DNA from: Phoronis australis | Taxonomy: Eukaryota; Phoronida; Phoronidae | Direction of reading: 5' to 3' | Assembly: GCA_002633005.1 (NCBI GenBank) | Contig: NMRA01000053.1 | Location: 1,064,240 to 1,128,239 of the forward strand | DNA: 64,000 nt | Part shown: positions 1-11,897 of the stretch, in pieces | Numbering within the stretch: position 1 is the first letter of the stretch | Layout: each line of letters starts with the position of its first letter | Notes under the pieces: model-generated | The model's database searches: none | Told to the model about the DNA's origin: nothing | Seen by the model: only the letters and a program-made list of their open reading frames with translations | Made by a program: the position numbers and the translations under genes

Positions 1-665
1 TTCTGCCGGACCCATTCCAGAGTGCAATTTGTCTGTCATGGGTCATTCGGTGTTCAGTGCGGTATTATTGTTCGTTTTAAATCAGTTTTGGTTGGTACCT
101 CGAATATCTAGTCTAGCTCATTTTTTGGGGTCTTTGTAAGGCCCCCAGGGGTCACACCCAGAGTGCAGACAACGGCAGACGTCCATTTCTGTACATACTG
201 AGGTGGACTTTAAATGCTCTCGTGGTCAGATGTTGGTACCTCGTTCATCTATGCTAAGTGCTCTGGGCTGCCGGTCTAAACTCGTAGAGAATATTTCGGA
301 CACTTATATAGTAACCCTGCCCACAGGGGCAGGGCTATCCATTGTAAGACCAGGTCGGTGTGACGCACATACAGTACAGTGCCTAGGTTGAAGGTAATGT
401 TATGTTCGTGGTTTTCATTAAACTTGCAGAGTCCAAAACATAACCTTATATGGCACTGATAGCTAGAATCATAGATTGTGTAAGTTGTGCAAGACAATTC
501 TCTGAAATCTGATTATGACTCATGAGCATATGATCTTAAGTTGTGACAAACAAGTTTTCAGTTGAGAGTTAGACAGCATAGTGAATAGATGTATCTTGTA
601 GGTCTCTAGAATAAACTCACGTAAAACCGTAACACAGAGTTGCGTTTGAAAGAGGTTTTCATACA
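1..665 (+). repeat. 5' LTR of gypsy-type retrotransposon (left end not in window or not definable)
   Basis: This stretch lies directly upstream of a primer-binding-site candidate and the gag remnant. It contains a TATA-like CTTATATA near 302 and an AATAAA at 610-615, the order expected for U3-R-U5. It ends in ACA at 663-665, just before TGG. The left TG end is not identifiable and may precede base 1. I found no second copy downstream of the integrase, so LTR status rests on position and signals, not on a pair. Confidence 0.5.
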
Positions 666-750
666 TGGTGCCAGCCAACTCATTGGTTTTAGAGTTGAAG
701 CCAGTGGAACACTGATTATAGTGTTGGAGACATTCTACAAAGATACCGAC

Positions 751-1486
751 ATGGCCGAAGGAACTGACAAATTCCTACCCGCAATCAAACCACCACAGAC
801 ACTGGATTTGTCCGCCGCTGACAGAATCGGACAGTGGAAACTGTGGTGACAACAGTGGAATAATTATGCCCTTTTGTCAAAGCTCGATGGACAATCTGAA
901 GAGTATAAACTGGCAATGTTTTTAAACTGTATTGGCACGGACGCTCTGGGAATTTACAACGGCTTTACATTCGATGGTAAGAAGACCGTCGCAACAACCA
1001 TTACCCGCTTTGACGACCACATCATTGGACAGACTAACGTCACATATGAAAGGTAATTGTTCAACTCTTTGAAGCAGCAAGGTGAGTCTTTTGATGTTTT
1101 CTTGACAAACCTACGGCGTTTGCAGAACAGCTGTCAATTCTGCGACTGCATGAAAGACACCCTGCATAGATTCAGAATTATAACGGGCATTGACAATGAT
1201 GAACTGAGAAAAAAATTTGTAAGAGGTTCAGGATTTGAGCCTTACCAAGTGCATTGACATGTGTAGAGCTACTGAAGCAACGGCTGCCAGGTTGAAATCA
1301 ATGTCAAATGCGAATGAGGTCCATACAGTTGAGCGCACTAAGCCTAAGAAAGTGCAGAAGGCTAGGAACATTAAGAAATGTCAATTCTGTGCCAAAATGC
1401 ATACTATGAGGAAAGAAATGTGTCCGGCTTATGGACAAACCTGCACAGCATGCGGCAACCGAAATCATTTTGCGGCTCGTTTGTAA
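751..1486 (+). pseudogene. gag-like remnant with CCHC-type knuckles (broken)
   Basis: The start at 751 (MAEGTDKFLPAIKPP) resembles gag starts of invertebrate gypsy elements. The capsid-like region continues through segments beginning near 847-874 and 1057, separated by in-frame stops. After a frame change near 1240 a basic segment holds two cysteine clusters (CQFCAKMH, then CPAYGQTCTACGNRNHF), typical of nucleocapsid zinc knuckles although the spacing of the first is unusual. The frame breaks again near 1470. It would coat the element's RNA in a virus-like particle; this copy cannot make an intact protein. Confidence 0.8.
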
Positions 1487-2579
1487 ACCTAAGCGCAATG
1501 TGAACACTGTTGGTGAAGACAGTGATGATGGCTATCTCAACTCCGTTAACGTAAATGCTGTCGAGTCTGATAAGCTAATCTATGCGACAATGAAAGTGAA
1601 CGGACAGAATATTCGCTTTCAAATAGATTGTCGTGCATCAGTGAATGCATACAGCCAAAATAGAGAATCCTGCCAAAGGTAGATTCTGCAACTTCGAGTT
1701 CTGTGTGATGTCAGAGAATTTGACCTCCATTCTAGGAGCCGACGCATGGGTCTGACCACTGTGAACAGTGAGAATATTTGTAGGATTGAGAACCATGGCG
1801 ATCTGCTTGAGAAATATGCAGACATTTTCAATGATGATATTGGTACACTACCTGGTGTGTTACACCTGGAAGTTGATGCTGCCGTATCTCCAGTTGTTAT
1901 GCCTACCAGACGCCTTCCAGCAATGTTGAAGCCTAAATTAAAACTGGAATTAGATAATCTGACCGACCAGAAGGTAATAGCGCCTGTGAATAAGCCAACC
2001 GATTGGGTAAGCAGTCTCGTGGTAGCGACAACAAGAAATCAGGCGATCTCAGAATATGCATAGATCCCCTACCCTTGAACAAGGCTCTGAAAAGAGAACA
2101 CTTCTACTTACCTGCCCGTGATGATGTTTTGCCAGAGCTTACGAAGGCAAGAATTATCTCGACTGTTGACCTGAAATTTGGCTATTGGCATAGTGGTGCT
2201 TGATGAGGAATCTTCTTACCTGACAACGTCCGGTACACCGTTTGGTAGATTTCGATGGTTACGTCTTCCATTTGGTACAAAGCGTCTGTATGGTGACTTA
2301 CCAGGAGTTGTATGCGTTGCAGATGACCTGATGATATATGGATCCGGCAACAACGACGAAGAAGCCACCAAGGACCATGACAACAAGCTTGAAAAACTAT
2401 TTCAGCGGTGCGGAGAAGTTGGATTTCGTATCAACCGAGCTAAACTGCGAATACGACAGAAGTCAGTACCTTTTCTGGGACACGTGTTCACACAAGATGG
2501 TCTGAAGCCTGACCCTGCGAAAGTGACGGCAGTACAAGAAATGCCAGACCTACCGATATTGAAGGCATTAGACGACTGA
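1487..2579 (+). pseudogene. Protease and reverse transcriptase remnant (broken)
   Basis: The segment starting near 1490 carries a protease-like stretch, QIDCRASVNAY near 1623-1655, where the usual DTGAS/DSGAS active-site loop reads DCRAS. A stop follows. The segment from 1746 has the connection region and RT fingers (DQKVIAPVNKPTDWVSS). After a frame change near 2040 come the conserved LRICIDP and STVDLKFGYW blocks, then TPFGRFRWLRLPFG. Between this block and the catalytic box (VADDLMIYG near 2325) the usual spacing is shortened, implying a small deletion, and the YxDD tyrosine is replaced. SVPFLGHVFTQDGLKPDP marks the RT connection. It is an inactive polymerase relic. Confidence 0.88.
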
Positions 2580-2587
2580 ATGGATTT

Positions 2588-3190
2588 GTGAATTACCTTG
2601 CTAAATTCCTACCTAGACTGTCAGATGTGATGGAACCTATTAGGCAGTTGACATGCAAGAATGTGCCGTGGACGTGGTGCGACGCACAAGAAAGTGCACT
2701 CACGCAAGGGAAGAAACTTGTGTCAGAGGCTCCTGTACAGAGATTTTATGACCCAGCGAAAGAGCTATCGATCCAGTACGACGCTAGTAAGACTGAACTT
2801 GGAGCGGCACTGCTTCAAGAGGGTCAGCCGCTAGCATTTGTGAGCAGAGCATTGAGTGACGTAGAAACGCGCTTTGCCCAACTACAAAAAGAAATGCTCG
2901 CGATAACCTGGAGTGTGGAGAAATTCCATCAGTACACGTTTGGGAGAACTACCCATGTGATCAGCGATCATAAACCACTTGAAAGCATCATGAAGAAAAG
3001 CCTTGCCTGTGCCCCAAAACGACTTCAAGGCATGATGATGCGACTACAAAAGTATGATCTAGTGGTAACATACTGCCAAGGAAAGCAAATGTATCTAGCT
3101 GATACTTTATCTAGAGCCTATATGCCTACGACAGAGGGGCACAACAATGAGTTCGAATATGTGAATATGTCACACAGTTCGTCGCAATAA
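2588..3190 (+). pseudogene. RNase H domain remnant
   Basis: This is a 200-codon open stretch in a frame shifted from the RT segment. Recognisable blocks are YDASKTELGAALLQEGQPLA (strand 1 with its first Asp), YFAQLQKEMLAI-type helix A (here RFAQLQKEMLAITW), HVISDHKPLESI (Asp in the DHK motif) and LADTLSRAYMP at the end. This is the gypsy RT-RNase H module that degrades the RNA strand of the hybrid. It is the best preserved part of the element but has no intact flanking frame. Confidence 0.9.
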
Positions 3191-4277
3191 CTGATTCGCG
3201 ACTGGAAGCAATCAGAAGAGCAACAGAGGCTGATCAAAGTTTGACTGTTTTGAAATCAGTCATCCAAGAAGGCTGGCCTGACGAAAAGGCACGAGTCTCA
3301 CCACTGGCGCAACCGTATTTCTCTATCAGAGATGAGCTAGCTATGATGGTATAATTTTTAGAGGTGAACGCGTCGGGGTGCCAACCAGCCAAAGGCGTAT
3401 ACTCAAAGAAAAGATTCACTCCTTACATCTTGGAATAGATGGATGCCTGAGACGGGAGAGAAAATCTTTCTACTGGCCGAATATGACAGCAGAGATAAGA
3501 GAATACGTCTCTGGCTGAGACACATGCAGAAAATTCGAGACGGCAAACTCCCCAGAACCATTGACGAGCCATGATTTTCCCGACAGACCATGGGCCAAAG
3601 TTGGAACAGATTTTTTCACAGTCAATGGCAGAGAATATTTGATAGCTGTTGATTATTACAGTAATTTCTGGGAAGTAGATCGACTTTACAGCACGAGCGC
3701 AGCAGCTGTAATTGAGAAGCTCACAGAACACTTCTCGCGACATGGTATTCTAGATACCATTGTGTCCGACAATGGACCGCGGTGCCATGATTTTGTAAGA
3801 TTTTGCAAGTCATGGGATATTGTTCACGCAACAAGCAGTCCTGGCAACAGTAAAGCCAACGGTAAAGCAGAGTCTGCCGTGAAAACTGCCAAGCGTATAT
3901 TCAGGAAATGTAAAGATTCCGGTAGTGATGTTTCTTTAGCTATGCCAGATCACAGAAACACTCCCGCACAACGTTTGATGAGTAGAAGAACCAAGACATT
4001 GCTGCCTACAGCCACTTCATTGCTCAAACCTGAAGTAGTTAGTCAGAAGCACACCGATCGCGACCTGAAGCGTCAACAACACAAACAAGAGCACTATTAT
4101 AACAAGTCCGCAAACGAGTTGTCTATTTTGGAAGAGGGAGATTCTGTGCGTTTGCAAGTCTTTACACTTGGTCAGAAAGAATGGACCAAATGTACTATTT
4201 TGAAACGGCTTGACGAGCGATCGTACTGTATTGAAACCCCGACAAGTGTTGTTCGCCGAAATCGCCAAAAATATTAA
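3191..4277 (+). pseudogene. Integrase remnant (HHCC, DDE core, C-terminal)
   Basis: After the stop at 3188 a degraded N-terminal zinc domain is visible (HLGIDGCLRRERKSFYWPNM near 3420-3490, then DTCRKF after a stop near 3517). The open segment 3561-4277 holds the catalytic core: first Asp in VGTDFFTVNG, second Asp in IVSDNGPRC, and the Glu in NGKAESAVKTAKR. A C-terminal segment, EEGDSVRLQV, resembles the GPY/F-type tail. The three acidic residues remain, but the upstream breaks make the copy inactive. Confidence 0.9.
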
Positions 4278-5015
4278 TTTGGAGAATACTTAGGATTAAA
4301 GACGTCTGGTGAATCCATTTTGGCAGGCAGAATGGTCTTGGTGGTTGATTTCTGGCCATTATCTGAAATGAACAAGAAGCTCGTTTTGTTTTCGCATTAC
4401 GTGTACGTTAGAAGCAAATATGTGCATTTAGGCCAAACTATAGCTGAGCTGTGACACTAAAAATGTATATTTTGCGAGTGGGGACCTAATCCACCGCCAC
4501 CCCGTCAACTTCCTGCTATCATCCGTCATCACCTGGGCATACTAATTTTTCTTGAGCTAGCTCGAGCACAGTGCGAGGTTGAACGGTAAGCAGCCCAGGC
4601 TAACCCGGGCTGGAGACCTACTTTGGTTTCGACAGTGATACCGGTTGAAATGTATTAACTGAGCCTCTCCGGCGGGCAGCGCTGGCTAGTGTTGCGCCCG
4701 GCGACTGCTTTGGCCGACAGTGGAATCATGCATAGAATTCCAGGAACCCAGCTCCCAGAGTTCTACTTCTAAAAATGAGTGTGTGGAGAATACGGCTCCA
4801 CTAATGTGGGGATAGGTGGCGGTAGTATAGTTGGGTTCCCGGTTCTTGGTTGAACGGTATATAGTTGGCTAACAAGGTAGCAACAGCAAGTCGATGGAGA
4901 GCAGCATAAAAACTAACACAGTCGTCGAGTTTCTACTGACACACAAAGTTTATTAACTCTAGCTACAATATATAGAAATATGTGTGGGTTGTGAGTGCAA
5001 AACAACAACAATATT
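4278..5015. other. Intergenic, no gene or 3' LTR recognised
   Basis: I looked for a repeat of the 1-665 LTR here and found none. No ORF, tRNA or rRNA is recognisable. A GC-richer patch near 4660-4720 has no assignment. Confidence 0.5.
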
Positions 5016-5353
5016 CAGGGGCAGATCCAGGATTTTGAGTTCGGGGGGAAAGGGGCAGGGCACAAGAATAACCAGAATTTCGGCAGATGCGCGCGCCCAG
5101 CCTAAAATCTGGGGATGCAGGGGTCTCGAATTATTGGGTTTACGGACCTATTGACTAATGACTAAAAAAAACACGGAAAACGGGGTTTGTTCAGGGCCTA
5201 TGCATTGTTTATTCACCTGTTTATTCACCCCCTGAGCCACCCTGGTTGCGCGCACGTCCTACTAGTCAGCAATTCGTACCCGAACTCCCAAATGGTATCT
5301 GGTAGAATTTTAGGGGGCCATGGCCCCCTTGGTCCCCCCTAAATACGCCACTG
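5016..5353. mobile_element. Small DNA-transposon-like element (MITE), CAGNGGC termini
   Basis: The left end reads CAGGGGCAGATCCAGGATTT and the right end, in reverse, CAGTGGCGTATTTAGGGGGG: imperfect terminal inverted repeats of a kind common on hAT-like non-autonomous elements. ATATT flanks both sides (5011-5015 and 5354-5358), a possible 5-bp target duplication, which is not the 8 bp expected for hAT. There is no coding capacity, and the superfamily is left open. Confidence 0.55.
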
Positions 5354-8289
5354 ATATTGAGAGTTCCGGTGATTTCATCCAACCCATAAACATGAATGGA
5401 GTCTCATTGGAGCTGTATGGCATAGCATAGGCCGGGTTTCACGTGGGCACTGGTCAGTGACATAGTAAACAACAACACAAGATATCCCGGAATTTTTATA
5501 TAACATAAACTGTTGTTGAATATTTGAACGTCATAGGAAATGATGAAACATTCACTTAACTTCATGAGAATTCATGACAGAGTGCCTGGTTCTGCATGTG
5601 AACGCTTTTAAAAAGCATATTTAAAAACGTGTAGGCCTATCCCAAACGGCTAGCCGCGATGATCCAGTGAGCTGAATTCAAACGCACGACCTCAGTAGGC
5701 GTGCTCTTTTGCTGAAATAAACATTAAATTATGCATTGGATTGGGCTTTTCATATTTTTGATTAGGTCAGTATTCCATAGCCTGTCTCGTATGTTTTGTT
5801 TTCCACTGAGATCTAAAATTTTCATCAGTCTACGAGAATAACATATTGTCGTTACGGTGTGAATTAATCTGTTTCTGCATAAGCACAATGTTGTTTGATT
5901 GGCAAGCAATGTTCGACTCATGTGCTTGATTAACAATGATGAAAGCTCTTTTGTGTAGAAGGCCCCAGGCTTATTCACTCCTAGAAGGTAAACGGTAGAC
6001 CGAGCACACAAACAAAACCATGTATCGCCGAGTCTGGCTTTGCTAGCAACGCCAGGCAACAACTATTGATAAATTAATAAAAATTGGAGCTAATATTTGT
6101 ACAGATTTATACAATTTATAAACATTATTACAAAAAATTCAGTGATTATAAAATAAATATAAGTGATATAGCTTATATTTAAAAAAATCATTGAAACTAC
6201 AACAAAATAATTTGATATCGATGAAAAATGAACACGAGCAATTAATCTTGTGAACCTAATTTCCGCATAGCCACCGTGTTTCGCGACCTGCCAAGAGCAT
6301 AATCGTAAATCATCACAGAGCACTGGATTTATAGATTGTATTGCTGACATAGGTGAGTAACCCGTCATTTTGATTTAAAATTCGTTTAAACAGCCTCACC
6401 AAGATTCATGCTGCACTACTGATCGGTACGAGAGACCACTTCATGTAAATCAAAGTTACATGAAGTATGCGGAAGCAAGTTGTATGCCTACAGTCAGGCT
6501 ATAGTAGGCCTACATGGTGTCTACAATCCACGATAAATCCTAAGTAGGCCTAATTAAGTTCTGCGTCACAAATGTTAACAAAACACTAATTCCATTCCGT
6601 CTACACTGAGGCCACTCACATACGTGTAGCGAGACCCACCGTCGTTCACTCTGACATGGCTACTTGATTTCGACCGACTGAACTCATCCTCAACCGTACG
6701 CCTCATGGTGACTCGGAGGTCGAGATCTAGCTATTCTTCATAGCATTGCACATCTGGCCGACGCACTGGACGACTAATGTTACTGGTCCCCTCTTGAGAG
6801 TGACCCCTTTGATTCACATCGTTAGGCGCTTTCGCCGGGTCGACCAGTGCTGTGTTCTTCAGCGGCGAGTAGGCCTACTATAGTTTGCCCGGACCGTATC
6901 CGGGCGAGAACCGCTACGGACGGCAGTCGGCGGTCGACTGGGTGATTGACACGTTATGAACGCAAAATCCCACCTATGTTGCCTTGTGAATGAGCTATAT
7001 GTAGCACAATCCGGGATTCCATATATGGCTATAATTAGGGCCCCACTGATAGCTAGGGATCCTTCGATCGTAATATATCGGGTCCCACGTACCAATCAGT
7101 TACTGAAGTACCGTAAGCAACAATATTGAATGGCCCCGTAAGTCTGGGCGCGGAGTCTTGAAAGCTTATGACGACCAACGTACCCGGGCCAGGGCCCTCA
7201 GGTTTTTTTGGCAAAGCCGTTCATACGTACGTACGTTACAGTCTTAGGCTTGTTTTGCGTAGTCAAAACTCTTAAAGCATTAACCTTCACCATAGATCGT
7301 GCCGGGAAGACCGAGATTTGTGAAAGATAACCGTTGGCTGAGGCCGCGTTGTAATCTACTCTACTCGAGTCGAAATCGAACGCGAAATTATTTTTGGCAT
7401 TTTTGTTCTGTAAGAACTCAAGATAAGTGTATATTATCATTATTTTGTGTTTGAGTAAATTAGTTTGTGGCGGCAAGCTCCCATTTGATGACCCCATATT
7501 TGAGGCTAAAAACTCGAGTAATTTCTTAATAAAAACTCGAAATTTCGAATTCAGACTGGGTTTTAGCCTCATGGTGATGGGGTAATCATAGAGCAAAATG
7601 GGCAGTGTCCACAAAATCCATACTCGAGCATAGAATCATAGACACTCATCGCACACTACTTTTGAAAAGTAGTATAGAATACGCCAAAAATAATTACGAG
7701 TTCGATCTCGAGTGAAAATATTAGATCCCACGCCCATGGTTTTCAACAGTGGTTGGACACACCCTCACGGGCGGCGCAGCCTGAAAAAAAGTGGGGCTAT
7801 ATCCCCCAGCCCCCTATGGTGCGCCGCCCATATCATTAGGCAGATTTGAAGTAAAACATTTTCATGATGCCAGCTGCCCCCAGTTAGCAGGTTGTGGATC
7901 TGATGCATCGCGTCTTTGAATTTGCCCACCAAGTAAACATTTGTTGATTTGCATCTGCTCGTGCGCCCTATGTAGTCTGGTCCCCTGAGTAAAGTAGTGC
8001 TCTGCTATCACGCTTTCTATCAATTTCTCAAATAAAAACTAGAAAGCAGTTTAGGCCTTACGTGCTAGTACGCAGTTTTATAGAAGGCGACACGCATTGC
8101 TTCTCAACAATACAACAGTGAGTTACCATTACATAGTTTTACTCATGAGGTTTTGACGCATCACCTATTAATTCACATTTTGTGTTAGGATCACTGTCGT
8201 CATTCCACGTTTAATCTACAAGAAAGACCGGCATCTGAAAACCATAACAATAATACCTATTCTGTTCAATATTGTCGATCTATTTTCAG
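5354..8289. other. Intergenic, mostly unassigned
   Basis: No coding region is supported. The stretch contains four of the seven TAGGCCTA palindromes of the window (5632, 6505, 6545, 6870) and a 61-bp inverted-repeat element at 7769-7829. The 138-residue minus-strand ORF at 7198-7614 has no recognisable domain and AT-driven composition. Confidence 0.5.
7769..7829. repeat. Short element with perfect 10-bp inverted termini
   Basis: GGGCGGCGCA at 7769-7778 is exactly complementary in reverse to TGCGCCGCCC at 7820-7829. The inside (GTGGGG...CCCCCAGCCCC) is also partly self-complementary. It looks like a minimal MITE remnant. No target duplication is clear. Confidence 0.45.
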
Positions 8290-8296
8290 ATCCAAG

Positions 8297-8833
8297 ATGC
8301 CTGTTCAGCGACCACATTATTGGCACGAAATGGTGCCGCTCACAAGCAACCAGACCTACGGTGTCTACCTACGCGGCCAAAGCTTGCGGTACTCCGCTAA
8401 AGACGAGGAAGCGTTAGGTAAAGGCTACACGATTATACGGAAGCCGCGCGCTGATCTCTCATATCGAGCATACAGGGTGCCGATTTGTTCGGAAACCTCA
8501 GAGTTGCCTCCCATCATCAACGCCAGGAACCGCGACCGGAAACCACTCAACGACAGCCTATTTTCGAGGTCAGCGCCTTGGCTGACGGATTCCCTTGGTA
8601 CGAAACAGCCGTGGGATAACGTTAAACAACACATGCGGCCATTTTCTTCCATGCAAAGAGTACAGAACCAGTCGATGAGTTTCAACCCCGAATACATTCC
8701 ATACAGATCACAGACGGCTCTCGGCACAAGGGAGAAGGAATGCTCAACAAAAGAACAGTCTTGCCCTGACCAGTCAAAACCTTTGTACCTATACCACACG
8801 AATTCCGGTTACCTGGTGCGGGTGGTTCCTTAG
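8297..8833 (+). CDS. Unidentified 178-residue protein, single coding exon
   Basis: The ORF begins with ATG in good context (CCAAGATGC). Seven bases upstream a polypyrimidine-plus-TTTTCAG acceptor ends at 8289, implying at least one upstream non-coding exon. AATAAA lies at 8971-8976, about 140 bp after the stop. The protein is basic and rich in Pro, Tyr, Arg and Ser, with short W/P motifs (RPHYWHEMVP, NPEYIPYRSQT) and no signal peptide, membrane segment or known catalytic motif. Composition and length resemble small cilium/sperm microtubule-associated proteins, and a very weak resemblance to TEX36-type proteins can be imagined, but I do not claim homology. The G+C content is clearly higher than the flanks, which supports coding. 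Confidence 0.6.
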   Translation: MPVQRPHYWHEMVPLTSNQTYGVYLRGQSLRYSAKDEEALGKGYTIIRKPRADLSYRAYRVPICSETSELPPIINARNRDRKPLNDSLFSRSAPWLTDSLGTKQPWDNVKQHMRPFSSMQRVQNQSMSFNPEYIPYRSQTALGTREKECSTKEQSCPDQSKPLYLYHTNSGYLVRVVP

Positions 8834-8970
8834 AGGACTTGCGACACGCCAAAAGTTTAAGCAGACTTTAATTGTTTATGATTGAAACTTTTGCTGTGCT
8901 GTTAAAATAGATGACACGTGGACTGTGGAATCTCCACTGAAGGCGACAACCCTGCGGTGGCATTTCGTCA

Positions 8971-8976
8971 AATAAA
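8971..8976 (+). promoter_or_regulatory. Polyadenylation signal AATAAA for the 178-residue ORF
   Basis: A canonical hexamer 138 bp after the stop codon of the ORF at 8297-8833, on the same strand. Confidence 0.5.
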
Positions 8977-8989
8977 GAACGCAACAAAG

Positions 8990-11897
8990 ACGTATTTCGA
9001 CATGCAATGCCTCATACCTGTAGGACATTCAGTGACATTTTTTTGGAACTATGGACGTTTCGTCAATTCTCAATGAAATTAAGACGTCGCCGTAGAGATC
9101 TCTGTTGCAACCTGACATTTTGGGCGATAACACAGGCCTGCATGGGGAAGAAAGAGCCGGAGAGGAGAATATGAGCATCGCATCGTATCTTGGGTTTTCT
9201 CCACATTTTACGTCGTGGTTGTTCCCGAGGAACGTTACACTTTTACCCGAGTATTAGCTACTACTTTGAGCGTACCACAATGTCCCGTGCTAGTCCCCCT
9301 GAGTTTTCTGACATTTTCGAGAAGCAGAGATCGAAGGATAGGTGTGGCGAAATGGTCGATAACGAACACAGCGCCGTTGTTTGAGAAGTTAAGAACTTTA
9401 TTTGACCAAACCTTTTAAATGCTCGCTTACTTTTTTAAAAGTTTAGGAACAAGTGAATAATTTACACAAGGCACTGAACCGGTTTGCACAAGAATGTTTT
9501 TAAAACCCCAGTTACGGTTGTATCAATTTATGGTAGTGATTTTTAAGTAAATATGAAGCTCAAGTCTTTTGTAAAATTTCTGACTTTTCGAAATCAGTTT
9601 TCACACGTGGTTAAATACGAATCATTGGTAGTTATAACTTGTGTTAGAATTAATAACTAATCACCTCCCCACATATCAACTTGCGTCTTTGTGTAATAAA
9701 GTATATATCGACTTTTAAGTTATCTTGCTGCTGTTTTAATTTCACTTATTCAGATTTTTTTTGTCCAGTAATAAGTCATGTATGGTAGATATCATTTTCA
9801 GTGCCTATCAGTTTAGTAGAGCAAAATCACGCTCTCACAGCAAGCATCGACCATTTAGCTGAATGAGAGGCGATGCACTTGTGTAATCAACGCTTCACAC
9901 AGGGCTAATTAGGTCAAGCCGAAATTGCAAACTGGAAAATCTCAAGATGACGAAAAACACGGCTGCCGCACAGAGCGTGGCAAAATACTCACTGACCTGT
10001 AAACTATACTGTACAGGTAAATGTAGAATACACGATTACTGTAACAATGATTCAGCACAGATTTGTTGTCGTCAGGTGATGCAACAATTAATTTTCACCA
10101 CTTAATCACTTAGCTCATATTGCCAACTTGCAGTGAGAAACAAATAACTGAAACATTCGCGGCTGTGATCGCAAAATTATCCACTGAACTAACAATCAAT
10201 TTGCATTAAAAAGCATTACATTTTAACATGACAAGGTCAGGAAGGTGGTAAAGGGGTTACAAAATAACTGCTTCTTATTAAGGACTGTTTGATCCTACCA
10301 TCAATAGAATCGCAACAATAAAGCAATGCCATTTTAGCTTTAGTTCCCAAAAGAGGGTGCCTGTGATAAATTTGCCACTGGATACATTCCCAAAGAAAAA
10401 GTAGATGGTAAACAAGAAGGCTTAATTTATTATCGGAAATAACATGGCTACATAAAATGAGTTCTTTGTACCACCGTTTAAGTTAAAATGCACTAAAAAT
10501 TACCCAGACAAAGTAAAACAATTAAGATCTCCCATAAAGCCAATCATAAATAATACAAGGTTTATAACCATAAATAATACAAGGTTTAGGATCGAAGTTT
10601 TGCAAACCAAACCCTGTATACATAACCCCAAACACGTTAGTGACCACAGGTAATCAAGGCAGACACATTTATTATGAAAAACATATAAGTTTTATAGTAC
10701 GGGGTTTGAAATGACCAATAAAAAATGAGGAAAATTGTCTAGATGATGTATGGTGCCATAAATAAATAAAAAGGCTTGTGTGATGGACATATTTTTATGT
10801 ACAGTTGTAATACTTAAGTGGGATAAAATAAGAGACAGAAAAAGAGGGAACAGGAAATCAAATAAAAGGGAATCGAAACAAAAAAGATGAAATCCTCTAA
10901 AAAAGAAAAATTCCAAGCCATGAAAGCAAAAAGACCCCAGAAAGTTTCAGAAATTTGTAATTGATAATGTTTCACCTTGAGTCAGTTCCTGCTAGTTCTT
11001 GCAAAGCTAAGGGAAAACATTTGGATACGACTCACTTGTAATGCAATCATTTAGAATTCAGTTCAAAGAGGAGTCCTTTAGTGATACAGCTGAACAGTTG
11101 CCCGGGGCCATAAATCACAAGTTCTATGAACCCAGAACATTGGCTCAGAAAATCCATGTATTTTTTTCTACATTTTTATTAAATTAAATTTATTTCTTAA
11201 AAGATAAGTTGCTGAGCTTAAGTCAAGCACCTAATACAAGCATTAAAATTGTCCATTTAAATTAGTGATAACATATTTCAAAAGTCATTCCCAATTAACC
11301 TTGATGGATTCTTGAGAATGAATAAAATCCAATAAAAGGTATCGACCCATTTCAAGCGCAAAGCAGCTGAAATCCCAATAAATGGATTATAAAAGTCGAG
11401 CAATAAGCTGGAGAATGAATTGCTTACTTTTGTATGACACATGCAAATGACTTCATAATATGAGACTATGTATGCTTCATAATCACTTCATAATAGAGAG
11501 TGAATTAAACCGACCAAGTTAACTATTCACATACAACTGTCACCTGACAGTTTAGAAGACCCAGAAGAGGACCATTAAATCAAATCCGGATGGATTGTGT
11601 GCCACACGACATGCTAAATGGCTACCACATATGCTTTTGCAGACACAAATTCAGTTCCCCGGTCCTTGTCATCAAACTATAACCATTTCATGCAGATATC
11701 TGGAAGTATTGAATCTACATTTAGATCGGTTGGGTAAAAATTGTTCACACATAAACCCTATGTAGCAATACCTCCTTGTATACCCAACCTGTTGGAGTAT
11801 CCTTCTGGTTTAAATTGCCAACAATTATCATGGTTACAGTACAAATAATAGTTGACAGTAGACAACAATATCGTTTGTTCCAGTGACATCAATCCCC
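8990..11897. other. Intergenic and CDC6 3' UTR
   Basis: No gene is supported apart from the presumed 3' UTR of CDC6 just below 11898. TTTATT motifs at 11175-11180 and 11189-11194 are reverse-strand AATAAA candidates for CDC6. A 20-bp direct duplication (CATAAATAATACAAGG type) lies at about 10544-10590. A dispersed repeat lies at about 10700-10990. Confidence 0.4.
10700..10990. repeat. Dispersed repeat, copy 1 (second copy at about 14690-14985)
   Basis: The order of words GCTTGTGTGAT, ATATTTTT, GGAAATCAAATAA, GGAAAT/CGAAAC and AAATCCTCT/AAATCTTCT recurs in the same order at about 14810-14960 inside CDC6 intron 8. This is a diverged interspersed repeat of unknown class. Confidence 0.5.

Larger units (their letters stand above)
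666..4277 (+). mobile_element. Decayed Ty3/gypsy-type LTR retrotransposon, internal region
   Basis: Read in order on the plus strand there is a PBS candidate (TGGTGCCAGCC at 666), a gag region with cysteine-rich knuckles, an aspartic protease remnant, reverse transcriptase, RNase H and an integrase core with C-terminal part. RT before integrase is the Ty3/gypsy order, and there is no env. The reading frame is interrupted many times (stops near 847, 1053, 1681, 2577, 3188, 3351 and 3517; frame changes near 1240, 1470, 2040 and 2190). The copy is therefore non-functional. There is no clear polypurine tract or 3' LTR after 4277, so the 3' end is lost or too diverged to see. The individual domains are annotated separately. 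Confidence 0.93.

Noticed and set aside
7198-7614. 138-residue minus-strand ORF
   Set aside because: AT-driven composition, no motif, no splice or poly(A) context, isolated in intergenic DNA.
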